Shown here: piece by piece, positions 27,391 through 36,448 of the stretch
How the letters are laid out: every line of letters starts with the position of its first letter
Numbering within the stretch: position 1 is the first letter of the stretch
NCBI RefSeq assembly: GCF_000966195.1
Contig: NZ_LAHL01000009.1
Location: 1 to 64,000, forward strand
From: Domibacillus robiginosus
GTDB taxonomy: Bacteria; Bacillota; Bacilli; Bacillales; Domibacillaceae
Length of the DNA stretch: 64,000 nucleotides
Direction: 5' to 3'
Position numbers and translations under genes: made by a program
Notes under the pieces: model-generated
What the model was told of the DNA's origin: nothing
Databases searched by the model: none
The model's input: the letters and a program-made list of their open reading frames with translations, nothing else

Positions 27391-30021
27391 TTATTCATTA
27401 TATTCCTTTTCTGAAAGTCTTCCAGTGGAATTCGCATGAGCTGGTCGACCTGTTTGGTATGAATGACTTGGACGCCCTTTTTCATATGAATGCTGCGGAC
27501 GTTTAGACTGATATTCAAGCCGAGGCGCAAAATTAGAAAGCTGCTGGCCTTGTGCCTGCTGCTCTAACGCATAACCCATCCCAAGTATTTGTGCGTCATT
27601 CCAAGCCGTACCCACTAGCTGCATAGAAATAGAGTAGCCATGCGAGTTTGTACCCACCGGGACAACTACCGTTGGTAAACCTACATTTGACGTTAAAACA
27701 CCAGTTGCTCGGTCAGCTGTATGTTGGTTGCTAGCACCATCGTTGTTATACATATCGCTTATAAAGCCTGGATAAACTACTGCATCAACATCGTAGTCAG
27801 CCATCCATTGGGCAATAACCTGCTTATAATTAGCCCGATATTGAAGCCATGCATCGACTTGACTTGAAGTCATGCGCGGTGTGTCACGCAATTGCTGCTG
27901 ATTATATGGAAGTACACGCGGAGAAGCTAAAACGGTATTTCCATCTTTATAAGGAAAATCATTGTGTAACTCAATATACCGTGCCCATCCTTCTATGTTC
28001 CGACTTCCTCCCGGGCTGCTTCCTCCACCAGGTGGAGATTTCATTTCCACCATAGTTCCTCCGGCTGCTTCTATATCAGCAAAGTGCTCCATTGCTGCTT
28101 CTCCAGTACCGTCATCGGCATATGATGAAACAAAAGAGCTTGGAATATAACCAATACGCTTTCCTGCCAAAGAATTCTCATCTAGGTAAGCCGTCCAATC
28201 ATCCGGCCGGTGTGAATCAGCCTCTGTCGTTAACATATCTAACGGGTCCGTTCCTGTAGTCGCATTGAGTAAATAGGCAAGATCTGTAACTGTACGTGCA
28301 ATCGGACCAGCATAATCCTGTCCCCACGTCAGAGGAATCACTCCGCTTGTGCTTGCCATACCATCTGTACCACGGAACGTAGTCAAGCTGGCGCCTACGC
28401 TTGGCGCGTATAAAGATACCCCTGTTTGGGTGCCAAGAGAGCCTGCAGCCATACTAGCAGCAACCGCAACGGCAGACCCTCCACTTGAACCAAAAGAAGT
28501 TTTAGACGGGTAAAGTGCATTCCAAACTTGCCCCCAACCACTTTCACTGTAACCGCCCGAATTAGCAAATTCCGAAAGGTTAGTCTTTCCGATTAAAACA
28601 GCCCCGCTTTCTCGAAGCTTTGCAACCTGATAAGCATCTGAATCTGGCTGCCAGCCTTCGAGTGCTAACGTTCCACCAGTAGTTGGCATATCTTTTGTAT
28701 CGAACAAATCTTTGATAGCAATGGGAATACCTAGAAGTTCTCCATTTTCACCTTTCTTTCTTGCCCGGTCTGCTGCTTTCGCTTGTTTAATTGCGTCATC
28801 GGCAACATGAATAAATGCGTTAAAGCCAAATTGTCCAGAGTCGTATACAGCAATTCGATCTAAATAGGCTCGTGTAATTTCTTCTGAAGTCGTAACTCCC
28901 TTTTCCATATCCCGCTGCATTTCTGCAATAGACTTATTGACGACGTCGTAACGGGAGGTAGTGTAAGGTTCAACGGTTTTACCAGGAGGAGGGGTATTTA
29001 AATGGTTAACCGACGGACAAGCTTTAGCTTCCAAACCTGAAAGCTTCGACACATTCCAGTTATCCAAAGAACAAATCTCCTCTGTTGATAAATCTGAGAA
29101 ATCCGGATTTGATGAAAGGCTGATAAGTTCTTTAACAGCTTTCTCTTCCGCTGTTGCACCAGTCGTCCCGGCGAGCACAAATCGAGCAAGCGACTTCGTT
29201 TCTCCTGGTTTAATCGTTAAGCTGTCAACAAATCCAAAAAAGTTAGATTCATTCCCGCTTTCTGCCATGGGTGTATCAAAGGGATTACGTTCTTGGTTAC
29301 CCATACGTTCAAGCGATCCAGACTTTCCTATGACCACTCCTACTGGGCGCTGTCTTGTATCCGAAGTCGCCATTAATGACCAGGTATCATCTTTATCAAT
29401 GTTCTGGTTTCCATCAGATGTACTTTTTATTGCGGCATGGTTAGACCCCGCGCCATAACCAAGAGCACCTCCAAATGAAACATCGACTATAACAGCTTTC
29501 TTACTAGTGTTGGTAAATGTATCAAAAAATCTTGTCCAGTTGCTACCAGTGGCGACCTTGACTTCTCGTGTAATATGTATACCACCAAGGTTCACAGCCT
29601 GTGTAGTTTCAAAGGTGTCCTTCCCATCAAATTGAAGCCCAAAACCTCTCATCATTTCTCCATTGAGACGCGGTTCCGGCGTGGTCGATACCTTTACAAA
29701 AATGTTGCCAAACCCTTGAACTTGAGATTGGCTTAAAGCTCGTATACTACCAGTATCAAGACCAGGCGGGGCGGCATCTTGAATTTGCCATGTAGCGTTA
29801 TTACTGGCAGGTACGTTTGTGACAGCTGAGACAGGATTACCTGTCGCTATGCCAGTGGTTAATGAACCTAAAGTAAGCAGACTTGAGAGAATCCATGAAG
29901 ATTTTTTTCTGAAATATCTAGATGTTGAGGGACTTATTTGTTTTTCTGAGGTGAGCTGAAGTGTAGAGGTTTTTTCTTTGGTGCATTTTTTCATAATTCC
30001 ATTCTTTAATCCATTCGTCAC
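27391..30021 (-). CDS. Secreted amidase-signature enzyme with extra N-terminal domain and repetitive C-terminal tail
   Basis: 876 residues from GTG at 30019-30021 (AAGGGGG at about 10 nt); the ATG at 29992-29994 is an alternative. A basic N-terminus leads into a hydrophobic signal region (SSLLTLGSLTTGIATG). Residues about 75-320 form an unrecognised beta-rich domain. The amidase-signature domain (about 365-850) keeps the Lys-Ser-Ser set: IAIKDLFD, SFGSSGGSAVAVAAS and GTQTGVSLYAP. The tail has three imperfect units around GRPSHSY and GRPAHAN. Substrate unknown; it may hydrolyse amide bonds in peptides or polymers outside the cell. Minus strand, inside the surface-protein block. Confidence 0.86.
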   Translation of the reverse strand: MTNGLKNGIMKKCTKEKTSTLQLTSEKQISPSTSRYFRKKSSWILSSLLTLGSLTTGIATGNPVSAVTNVPASNNATWQIQDAAPPGLDTGSIRALSQSQVQGFGNIFVKVSTTPEPRLNGEMMRGFGLQFDGKDTFETTQAVNLGGIHITREVKVATGSNWTRFFDTFTNTSKKAVIVDVSFGGALGYGAGSNHAAIKSTSDGNQNIDKDDTWSLMATSDTRQRPVGVVIGKSGSLERMGNQERNPFDTPMAESGNESNFFGFVDSLTIKPGETKSLARFVLAGTTGATAEEKAVKELISLSSNPDFSDLSTEEICSLDNWNVSKLSGLEAKACPSVNHLNTPPPGKTVEPYTTSRYDVVNKSIAEMQRDMEKGVTTSEEITRAYLDRIAVYDSGQFGFNAFIHVADDAIKQAKAADRARKKGENGELLGIPIAIKDLFDTKDMPTTGGTLALEGWQPDSDAYQVAKLRESGAVLIGKTNLSEFANSGGYSESGWGQVWNALYPSKTSFGSSGGSAVAVAASMAAGSLGTQTGVSLYAPSVGASLTTFRGTDGMASTSGVIPLTWGQDYAGPIARTVTDLAYLLNATTGTDPLDMLTTEADSHRPDDWTAYLDENSLAGKRIGYIPSSFVSSYADDGTGEAAMEHFADIEAAGGTMVEMKSPPGGGSSPGGSRNIEGWARYIELHNDFPYKDGNTVLASPRVLPYNQQQLRDTPRMTSSQVDAWLQYRANYKQVIAQWMADYDVDAVVYPGFISDMYNNDGASNQHTADRATGVLTSNVGLPTVVVPVGTNSHGYSISMQLVGTAWNDAQILGMGYALEQQAQGQQLSNFAPRLEYQSKRPQHSYEKGRPSHSYQTGRPAHANSTGRLSEKEYNE

Positions 30022-30188
30022 AATTAATTAACCCCCTTTTAATTTAATAAAGTAGGTGCCGAGTAAAAGTACAAAGAATACGCCTCTCCTTTCCATTAAA
30101 TTATCTAAGGAACATTTATACATTACCATAAAGCAAATTTTAAACTTTCAAATTAGTGAGATTTTCTTCCTTTGTTTTTGATAAAGTT

Positions 30189-30222
30189 AAGCCGTATCAG
30201 GATAATAACTGATACGGCTTTT
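30189..30222 (-). terminator. Terminator T2 (copy 2 of 3)
   Basis: Same AGCCGTATCAG/CTGATACGGCT stem as T1, including much of the loop (ATAACT). It lies downstream of the small membrane-protein gene at 30285. Confidence 0.85.
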
Positions 30223-30284
30223 GCTCATTGATTACGCTTGATCAGGTTAGTTTGAACTTCCTAGATAAGCAGAAAAGAAAAGCC

Positions 30285-30554
30285 TTATTGATACTGTGCC
30301 AGAATTGATAGATAAAAACATATAATGGCCGCAGTAAATAAGATTGCAGAATTCCTGCGATTTCTCCGCATTTTAATGCCATACGCACAGAAAAAGATAG
30401 CTGCAGCTAATTTAGAAACCCCTTGGTAATAGGCATTATACGAAAAAAATGAACTGCTAAAAATAATTGAGCTAAGTAAAGTGACAGAGATTAATGTTTT
30501 AAACCACAAAGGCTCCATTAAGAATTGTTTGATCATGAATTTAATCCGCTGCAT
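30285..30554 (-). CDS. Small membrane protein, 89 aa
   Basis: ATG at 30552-30554 with AAGGGAG about 10 nt upstream. Three hydrophobic stretches (TLISVTLLSSIIFSSSFF, VSKLAAAIFFCAYGI, AILFTAAIICFYLSIL) with a basic loop KMRRNRRNS. Similar in layout to short Bacillus DUF-type membrane proteins, but not assigned. Flanked by terminators T2 and T3, so it is transcribed alone. Confidence 0.65.
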   Translation of the reverse strand: MQRIKFMIKQFLMEPLWFKTLISVTLLSSIIFSSSFFSYNAYYQGVSKLAAAIFFCAYGIKMRRNRRNSAILFTAAIICFYLSILAQYQ

Positions 30555-30658
30555 AACGGTATAACTCCCTTTGAAAAGCTTTTGATTTTAATGAAGCGCA
30601 AGAGTACTCCATTCATTATATTCATGTCTTTTAAAAAGAAGCCCTTTTAAAAGATAAA

Positions 30659-30692
30659 CAGCCGTACCAGCTACTGACTGATACGGCTGTTT
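30659..30692 (-). terminator. Terminator T3 (copy 3 of 3)
   Basis: CAGCCGTACCAG pairs with CTGATACGGCTG, abutting the stop of the DUF3006 gene; diverged from T1 and T2 at a few stem positions. Confidence 0.83.
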
Positions 30693-30950
30693 TCAGTTGT
30701 TTTCTTCCCTTCTCTTAAGCAGCTGCTCTTTAATGGTTCTAGCCTTTTCCTTAATACTTTCCGTTTCCTTTTCTAAAAGGTCAATTTGGAGCCCTTTTGG
30801 AAGAGACTCAATTTTAATCAAGTCCCCTTCCTTCACATTAGCCCCGAGCTTTTCGACTTCTACCAGCTCTTCAATCGATTCATCTTCACGCCATAACAGC
30901 TTCGCCTGGCCTTTTTCAATAGACTCGATTGTATATATACCGTTTTTCAT
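30693..30950 (-). CDS. DUF3006 family protein
   Basis: About 85 residues. The pattern YTIESIEKGQAKLLWREDE and LGANVKEGDLIKI matches the small DUF3006 family, which is usually encoded beside ComEC-like metallo-beta-lactamase proteins, as here. Its ATG (30948-30950) overlaps the stop codon of the upstream gene (TGATG), so translation is coupled. The C-terminus is a charged helix. Probably cytoplasmic; function unknown. Confidence 0.82.
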   Translation of the reverse strand: MKNGIYTIESIEKGQAKLLWREDESIEELVEVEKLGANVKEGDLIKIESLPKGLQIDLLEKETESIKEKARTIKEQLLKRREENN

Positions 30951-32659
30951 CAATCCATCACACTTACGATTTCCCAGTTTGAATCAAATAACTGTGCTGG
31001 ATCTCCGATATTGGCCCACATGTTAGAGGTTGTCCATTTCAGATACGTTGGCTGCTGCTCTTTTGCGTTCGGCCCTGAGGTGACATAAACAGTCTTTCCT
31101 GCCCCCAAGACGTAGCCGTCAGGAAATGTGTACGTTTGGTTTCCTTGAACGCTTACAAGCTTCCAGCCGGACAAATCTACACTGCTAGCGCCACTATTCT
31201 TGATGCCAACTGTTTCTCCGGTTAAATCTTTGCTGGCAACTTCAACTGGACTGCTTCCTTCCACCGGCTCTTCTACCGTCGGCGGTTCGTCAATCCCCTG
31301 TGTGAAATGAATCTCCTGGCCGTCTGTCCAAGTTCCGATGTTGCCTTCTGGCGTTTTCCATACATTAACGCCATAATCAAGCAGGCGCTTCAGCACTTCA
31401 GAATGAGGATGGCCATATGTGTTCCCTTCTTCATAAGATAAAATCGCATCACTAGGGCTAACCTCAGCTAAAAAGGCTGCTGATGTGCCCGTAGAAGAAC
31501 CATGATGTGAAACCTTTAATACTTCTGCATCCAAATCATATTTAGCCATGATCTCGTTTTCTACTTCAATACCGGCGTCGCCAGTTAACAAATAATCCGA
31601 ATCACCATAACTCACTTTAAGAACAATTGAACCTTCATTTAAATCCGCTGCCTGGCTGTCTGCGTGCAGCACTTTTACTGAAACAGACGGATCTGGCGAG
31701 ATATCCTGTCCTTCTTTTGCTACTTTAAAAGATGCGTCTGATGCCTGGATGGCTGCCAGATAATCCAGGTACGTGTTCGTTGTATGATCCTGGCCGGAAT
31801 CAATGACGGTTTTAACACCAAAATCTTTAATCACAGCATCGGCCCCACCAATATGGTCAGCATCTGGATGTGTCGCCACAAAAGTATCAACGGTAAAGCC
31901 TGGACCAAATCCGTTAACTGCTTCTCTAATATCAGCATCCGACCGGCCGGCATCGACCATCATCGTCTGCCCATCTGGGAACCAAAGCAGAATGGCATCC
32001 CCCTGGCCGACATTTAAGAAATCTACATATAAGGTAGGTCCATCCGGCAACGGCTCAGAAGTATCTACCGCATCAATAGCACGCGACATAAACGCGGCAA
32101 ATTGACCGCGTGTTACAGCTATGTTAGGGCGATATGTATTGTCTGTATAACCAGATGTGATACCAGCCGCAATCATCTTACCAATGTATGAATAAGCTGC
32201 CGAATCCTTTGATACGTCTTTAAATGATACCGGAGCTGTCTCCGTCAGTTCATAAGCACGTGTCAGCAAGATCGCCAGCTGTCCCCGAGTAACCGGCTCA
32301 TTAGGACGGAATGTTCCATCTGGAAAGCCACTAACAATGCCTCCCTCTACCGCTTGTGCAATATATCCGGATGCCACACTTGATGGACTTACATCATTAA
32401 ACACCGTCGATCGCTTTGTACCATCTACGTCAAATGCACGGCCAATCATAATCGCTGCCTGTGCACGAGTTACCTGCGTATCCGGTATGAACCGGCCATC
32501 CAGAAAACCAGAAATAATTCCTATGTCTGATAAATAATCAATATCCTCATGAAATCTGTAGCTTTCGGAAACATCCTTAAATGATGCTGCCTGAGCAAAT
32601 GGTGCTGCAATGCCAAGCGTAAAAACTACACTGGCTAATAAAGCAAATGGCCTTTTCAT
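30950..32659 (-). CDS. SLH-anchored ComEC-like metallo-hydrolase with lamin-tail domain
   Basis: 569 residues. Signal peptide (MKRPFALLASVVFTLGIAAP), three SLH domains (about 25-200), a metallo-beta-lactamase domain of the ComEC/Rec2 type (about 210-450: FLNVGQGDAILL, THPDADHIGG, KVSHHGSSTGTS) and a C-terminal lamin-tail domain (about 465-569: DLSGWKLVSV, YTFPDG). It should be a surface-bound hydrolase, perhaps a nuclease or phosphodiesterase acting on extracellular DNA. That assignment is by family only. The ATG follows GGGGGAG. It is first in an operon with the DUF3006 gene. Confidence 0.9.
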   Translation of the reverse strand: MKRPFALLASVVFTLGIAAPFAQAASFKDVSESYRFHEDIDYLSDIGIISGFLDGRFIPDTQVTRAQAAIMIGRAFDVDGTKRSTVFNDVSPSSVASGYIAQAVEGGIVSGFPDGTFRPNEPVTRGQLAILLTRAYELTETAPVSFKDVSKDSAAYSYIGKMIAAGITSGYTDNTYRPNIAVTRGQFAAFMSRAIDAVDTSEPLPDGPTLYVDFLNVGQGDAILLWFPDGQTMMVDAGRSDADIREAVNGFGPGFTVDTFVATHPDADHIGGADAVIKDFGVKTVIDSGQDHTTNTYLDYLAAIQASDASFKVAKEGQDISPDPSVSVKVLHADSQAADLNEGSIVLKVSYGDSDYLLTGDAGIEVENEIMAKYDLDAEVLKVSHHGSSTGTSAAFLAEVSPSDAILSYEEGNTYGHPHSEVLKRLLDYGVNVWKTPEGNIGTWTDGQEIHFTQGIDEPPTVEEPVEGSSPVEVASKDLTGETVGIKNSGASSVDLSGWKLVSVQGNQTYTFPDGYVLGAGKTVYVTSGPNAKEQQPTYLKWTTSNMWANIGDPAQLFDSNWEIVSVMD

Positions 32660-32847
32660 ATATTTTCTCCCCCTAGTTTACTAAACTGATTATATCTGTA
32701 AATTTGAAGTTTTGTAATAGGGTTCTGAGAAAACAGGAATTATTATCATATTTATAAAGTGTGTACTGAAATGGCCTGAATCATAGTTTCCTAGTCATTG
32801 AATGCTATCGTTATAATAAGAACTTAAACATACAGGCAACGCTCTGA

Positions 32848-33300
32848 CTACTTTAATGTAAATATATTTTCCCGCGTCGTATTTTTACTGGTCCCCTCGA
32901 AATCTGTGTGTTTTTGCTGCCAGTTTTCCAGCGTTTCCAGAAAACGAACCTTGTTCTTTGCTTCTGCCAGCCCTCTTAAATCATCAATCATTTCTGCCAT
33001 AAATAAACGACTGGCGGAATGACAGCCGGCCAGATTAATGGCCAGCGTTAAAAGCTGATTCAGGACTGGTCCATTAATTCCCTTATACAATGGTTTGTGC
33101 ATCGTTCTAACGGTCTCGTCGTAAAGTTTATTGATCAAAGCCTCATTCAGCTTGAAGGAAAGATTTTGATTCTCCCCACCACGCGGTACAACGGGAAGCC
33201 GCTCTGATTCCCCATTTTCTACAACTTCATTGTAGTGTTGTTCACAAAAGCCGCGTGCGTAGTGCTCCTGCTCGCAGTCAGGTATTTTACAGTTCTTCAT
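32848..33300 (-). CDS. Protein with N-terminal Cys/His zinc-finger-like motif
   Basis: 150 residues; ATG with AAAGGA about 10 nt upstream. The first 25 residues carry CKIPDCEQEHYARGFCEQHY, the C-x4-C-x9-C-x2-H pattern seen at the N-terminus of phage and homing-endonuclease-associated proteins. The rest is helical without a recognised fold (ALINKLYDETVRTMH, VLNQLLTLAINLAG). Single-gene unit; a DNA- or RNA-binding role is an inference from the motif. Confidence 0.7.
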   Translation of the reverse strand: MKNCKIPDCEQEHYARGFCEQHYNEVVENGESERLPVVPRGGENQNLSFKLNEALINKLYDETVRTMHKPLYKGINGPVLNQLLTLAINLAGCHSASRLFMAEMIDDLRGLAEAKNKVRFLETLENWQQKHTDFEGTSKNTTRENIFTLK

Positions 33301-33579
33301 TTTTCACAGATCCTTTCAATAGATAAACTGATATCCTGCTGTAATGCTCGCCGTTTTTTCGTCAGATATTCAGCTTTGAGATTTTCTGCAAAACTCTTCT
33401 TTTCTATCAAGGTTTCTTCCTTTTATTGCCTATGAAACTATTTTAGCAAATACCCATGAAGAATTGTCGCTTTTTGGATAATTTGCAGGCTTCTTATTTT
33501 CTTAAAGAATTCATCCCATGAAACTTTTTTCATTCCCTTGCGTAAGGAAAAGAAAGCAAACATCGGGGAGTGAAGGACA

Positions 33580-34698
33580 ATGAATTTCTTGTTATGGAGC
33601 CTGGGGGGATCAGTACTCATCCTCGTTTTCATTTTTTTCATTTTGAGTACTGTGTTCTCGCGCAAGGTAAAACAAGCGGGGCCGGATGACGTGTGGCAGC
33701 TTGTCCGTGATCACGCCGCGGAGAAACGAGCGGCTTTAACGGTGCGGCTGGACGGGGAAACGGTGGTGAATGTGAACGGGGATGTGAGTCTGCCGCTGGC
33801 GAGTACGATAAAAATCATTGTGGCGGTTGAGTATGCTCGCCAGGCAGCTGAAGGACGAATTGATCCGGAGGAACGGGTGACGCTTCAGGCGCTTGAGCGT
33901 TATTACGTTCCGAGAACGGACGGTGGTGCCCATGCAGCCTGGCTGGGCTCTGTCGAAAAAATAGGTTACGGTGAGTCGGTGCCGCTTCGTGAAGTGGCAC
34001 GCGGCATGATCGCGTATAGCTCCAACGCCAATACTGATTTCCTGCTGGCACTGCTTGGGCTTGAAGAGATAAACGGTGTTCTTGCTTTGTTTGGCCTCGA
34101 CCGGCATGAACCGATTTATCCGCTGGCGGGCTCGCTGTTTGTGCCGGTCCAGCTCGTTCATGAGCATGGAGGCAATCGAAAGCAGGCGATACAGGCGCTT
34201 AAAAGAATGAGTCTTTCTGATTACCGGCAGCGCGCCACGGCACTTCATGAGCGGTTCGCGTCCAGCCCGCCGACAAAAGCAGAGAAAAAAGCACTGTACC
34301 GCTTGATGAGCGTTCCCAATCAGCGCATCTGGTCAGACCGGCTGGCACGCTCGACCACAGAAGAGTATGTATCGATTATGGCAAAGCTCAACAGCCGCTC
34401 CCTTCTGCCGGAATCGGTTTATTCGTTTTTATCCCCGGTGCTGGAGCAGCTGATGGAATCACCCGAAAACCGGGAATGGCTGGCCCATGCCGGAAAAAAA
34501 GGCGGGTCGACTGCATTTGTCCGCACGGAAGCCCTTTATGCGACCACAAAGGACGGACGGCAGCTGGAGCTGGCTCTTTTCGCAGATGGTTTAACCATGC
34601 TGGACGGAGCGCGGCTGTCAAACGGCTTAAATGAGTTCCAACTGCGGCTGATCCGCGACGAGGCATTTCGGAACAAAGTGGTCGAGGTGTTTCGATAA
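33580..34698 (+). CDS. Class A beta-lactamase-like serine hydrolase, membrane-anchored
   Basis: 372 residues. An uncleaved N-terminal membrane helix (SVLILVFIFFILSTVF) and a penicillin-recognising fold with SxxK (LASTIKIIVA), a YSSN in place of SDN (MIAYSSNANTD) and KKGGST in place of KTG. The substitutions suggest an esterase, transpeptidase-like or peptidoglycan-related hydrolase rather than a true beta-lactamase. The ATG lies close to GGGGAGTGAAGG. A long insertion (about 190-280) separates the second and third motifs. Confidence 0.84.
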   Translation: MNFLLWSLGGSVLILVFIFFILSTVFSRKVKQAGPDDVWQLVRDHAAEKRAALTVRLDGETVVNVNGDVSLPLASTIKIIVAVEYARQAAEGRIDPEERVTLQALERYYVPRTDGGAHAAWLGSVEKIGYGESVPLREVARGMIAYSSNANTDFLLALLGLEEINGVLALFGLDRHEPIYPLAGSLFVPVQLVHEHGGNRKQAIQALKRMSLSDYRQRATALHERFASSPPTKAEKKALYRLMSVPNQRIWSDRLARSTTEEYVSIMAKLNSRSLLPESVYSFLSPVLEQLMESPENREWLAHAGKKGGSTAFVRTEALYATTKDGRQLELALFADGLTMLDGARLSNGLNEFQLRLIRDEAFRNKVVEVFR

Positions 34699-34830
34699 AT
34701 AATAGAAACGTATAGGTGCTATTTATGTTAGGGATTATATGCTGGGTACACAAATTCAGGAAAGCTTGGTATCAAGTGCTCTCGACCCGGCCACAAGAAT
34801 GAGAAATGATATCAGAATGGGTGAACAGCT

Positions 34831-35307
34831 TTGGCAGAATTAGAAAAAAGGCTTTTATATTTGTGTACAGGAGAGTTTTTTTCAGCAGTGGTTTTTTCTT
34901 TTTTGTATTTGTATCATTCGGTTCATCCAATGAATCATTTTGCTTTACTTTTCGCGCTGTTTTTCCTGTTGAATTTTATCTTGCTGCAGGCCAGTTTTTA
35001 CTGGTTTATAAAATGGAAGAGAATAAGAACGAAAAGAAACGTTTTTCCTAACCTCGGCAACGTTCTAAGCGTATTCAAAAAGATAAATGGTGTGCTTCTC
35101 GCCTGCTTTCCTATTATATTGATACTCAATATTTTGATTGGGCAGCTCTCCCCTTTCCAGGCTTTCCTGGCTGTCTTCGTTTATGGCTTTGCCCTGATTG
35201 AATATGTAAATTACTATCACATTCAGTTAACAAACTATAAGAATGGACGAGGAAAAAAAGCATCGATCTTAAAGGAGCTGGATAAACGTAAGCTTTTACA
35301 GAATTAG
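34831..35307 (+). CDS. Four-helix membrane protein, unknown
   Basis: 158 residues. An in-frame stop two codons upstream forces the start to TTG at 34831, with GGGTGA about 8 nt before it. Four hydrophobic segments (FFSAVVFSFLYLY, FALLFALFFLLNFILLQ, INGVLLACFPIILILNILI, AFLAVFVYGFALIEYVNYY) and a basic C-terminus (KKASILKELDKRKL). Family not recognised. Confidence 0.68.
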   Translation: MAELEKRLLYLCTGEFFSAVVFSFLYLYHSVHPMNHFALLFALFFLLNFILLQASFYWFIKWKRIRTKRNVFPNLGNVLSVFKKINGVLLACFPIILILNILIGQLSPFQAFLAVFVYGFALIEYVNYYHIQLTNYKNGRGKKASILKELDKRKLLQN

Positions 35308-35461
35308 CTGCATGAAAAAAACTGAAGCTGTGTAGTTTCTTCATTTTTAAAAACTTTATTACCTTTTCCATCATTGTCTTCGATGCTCCGTCCGTGTGTA
35401 CATGTTTCTTACATATGCTTCACGGCCGCTCAAACGAAACAAGCCAGCTGATGGAGGTGGT

Positions 35462-35602
35462 TTATCCGTCCGCTTTCGCTATCTGCCAGCTTGTTTCTTC
35501 GTTTTCCTCCACTGTTTCTCCGCCTTCTTTTCGCAGGACCAGCCGCCTATTGATGAGGTCCTCCAGGGCGGTTATATCTCCTCTTTTTATGTAGTATTTC
35601 AT
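35462..35602 (-). CDS. Small charged protein, 46 aa
   Basis: The ATG at 35600-35602 shares its ATGA with the stop codon of the upstream membrane-protein gene and has AAGGAG about 11 nt upstream. The sequence MKYYIKRGDITALEDLINRR followed by an acidic tail looks like a genuine short cytoplasmic protein. No family recognised. Likely cotranscribed and translationally coupled with the 35599-35868 gene. Confidence 0.6.
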   Translation of the reverse strand: MKYYIKRGDITALEDLINRRLVLRKEGGETVEENEETSWQIAKADG

Positions 35603-35868
35603 TCGGTCCGTTGCTCCTTTTGCGCAGGCAGCATATACTTCGTGAAGTAGCTTCCAGCAATCAGTAAAATGAGTTGAATCAGCCACGCATATATGCCGAA
35701 TACAGGAAGCCAGAGCTGGATCAAACCGACTAGTCCGGCTGAAAAAAAGCAAACCGGTGCCAGCCAGCTTTTCCAGCCCGTTACACCATATTTTCTCCTT
35801 CGGTAAATCGTCAATGGAAGTGCAGCGATCAACACCGCCAGCAGCAAAGACAGCCATGACATCAACAA
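35599..35868 (-). CDS. Small membrane protein, 89 aa
   Basis: AAGGAG lies 6 nt before TTG at 35866-35868 and 12 nt before the ATG at 35860-35862, so the start is uncertain. Hydrophobic segments: SLLLAVLIAALPLTIY, LAPVCFFSAGLVGLIQLW and YAWLIQLILLIAGSYF. Family unknown. First gene of a two-gene unit. Confidence 0.65.
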   Translation of the reverse strand: MLMSWLSLLLAVLIAALPLTIYRRRKYGVTGWKSWLAPVCFFSAGLVGLIQLWLPVFGIYAWLIQLILLIAGSYFTKYMLPAQKEQRTE

Positions 35869-36156
35869 AAATCGCTCCTTTCCCTTCGCAAGAATGAGGA
35901 ATTGAGGCCGAATTTATCGGGTGCATCTCTCCTATTTCCTTCTTTTTTCTTTACGAAGAAAATGGAAAAATGTTTCACTTATCCCGAAAATGCACCTTTT
36001 TACCTAGAGAAGCGCTCTTTCCACTGGCAGTTTGTCCGGTACATTCCATCATCAATCAAAATGATAGGAGTTCAGCATTTTTATTTTAAAAAAGTCTGGG
36101 CTGCCCATTTTCTCTGTATTAAAATGGAATTATCACGAAATATAGGAGCTGGAAGC

Positions 36157-36360
36157 ATGAACAGAGATTGGGTTAAAAGTGCGATCACTGTCTTAATGGG
36201 CTATCATGAAAAAGCAAGAATTGGCGATCATTTCGAATTGTCGGTTTTTCTTGATGGGCTTTGTGATCCGGACTGCACTTCATACATATTAAGAGATTTG
36301 CAGACCCTGGCAGACGTATTAAAGGAAAAGGAAGCCTTGTATTTGATTGATTATTTCTAG
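36157..36360 (+). CDS. Hypothetical protein, 67 aa
   Basis: The ATG at 36157 has AGGAG about 8 nt upstream; the longer upstream frame lacks any support. A soluble mixed alpha protein (DWVKSAITVLMGYHEK, ILRDLQTLADVLKEKEAL). No family recognised. It precedes the 36449 gene by 88 bp on the same strand. Confidence 0.62.
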   Translation: MNRDWVKSAITVLMGYHEKARIGDHFELSVFLDGLCDPDCTSYILRDLQTLADVLKEKEALYLIDYF

Positions 36361-36448
36361 TTATACGACTATAAATCAGCGCAGATTCTTGATGAGCTGG
36401 TAAAGTAAAATGATTGATCATCATTATAAAACAGGAGGGAAATACATA

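Noticed and set aside
27391-30021. Amidase gene as GatA of the tRNA amidotransferase
   Set aside because: It has an export-like N-terminus and extra domains and no gatB or gatC neighbours.
34388-34753. Long minus-strand frame under the serine-hydrolase gene
   Set aside because: Shadow of a clearly coding plus-strand gene.
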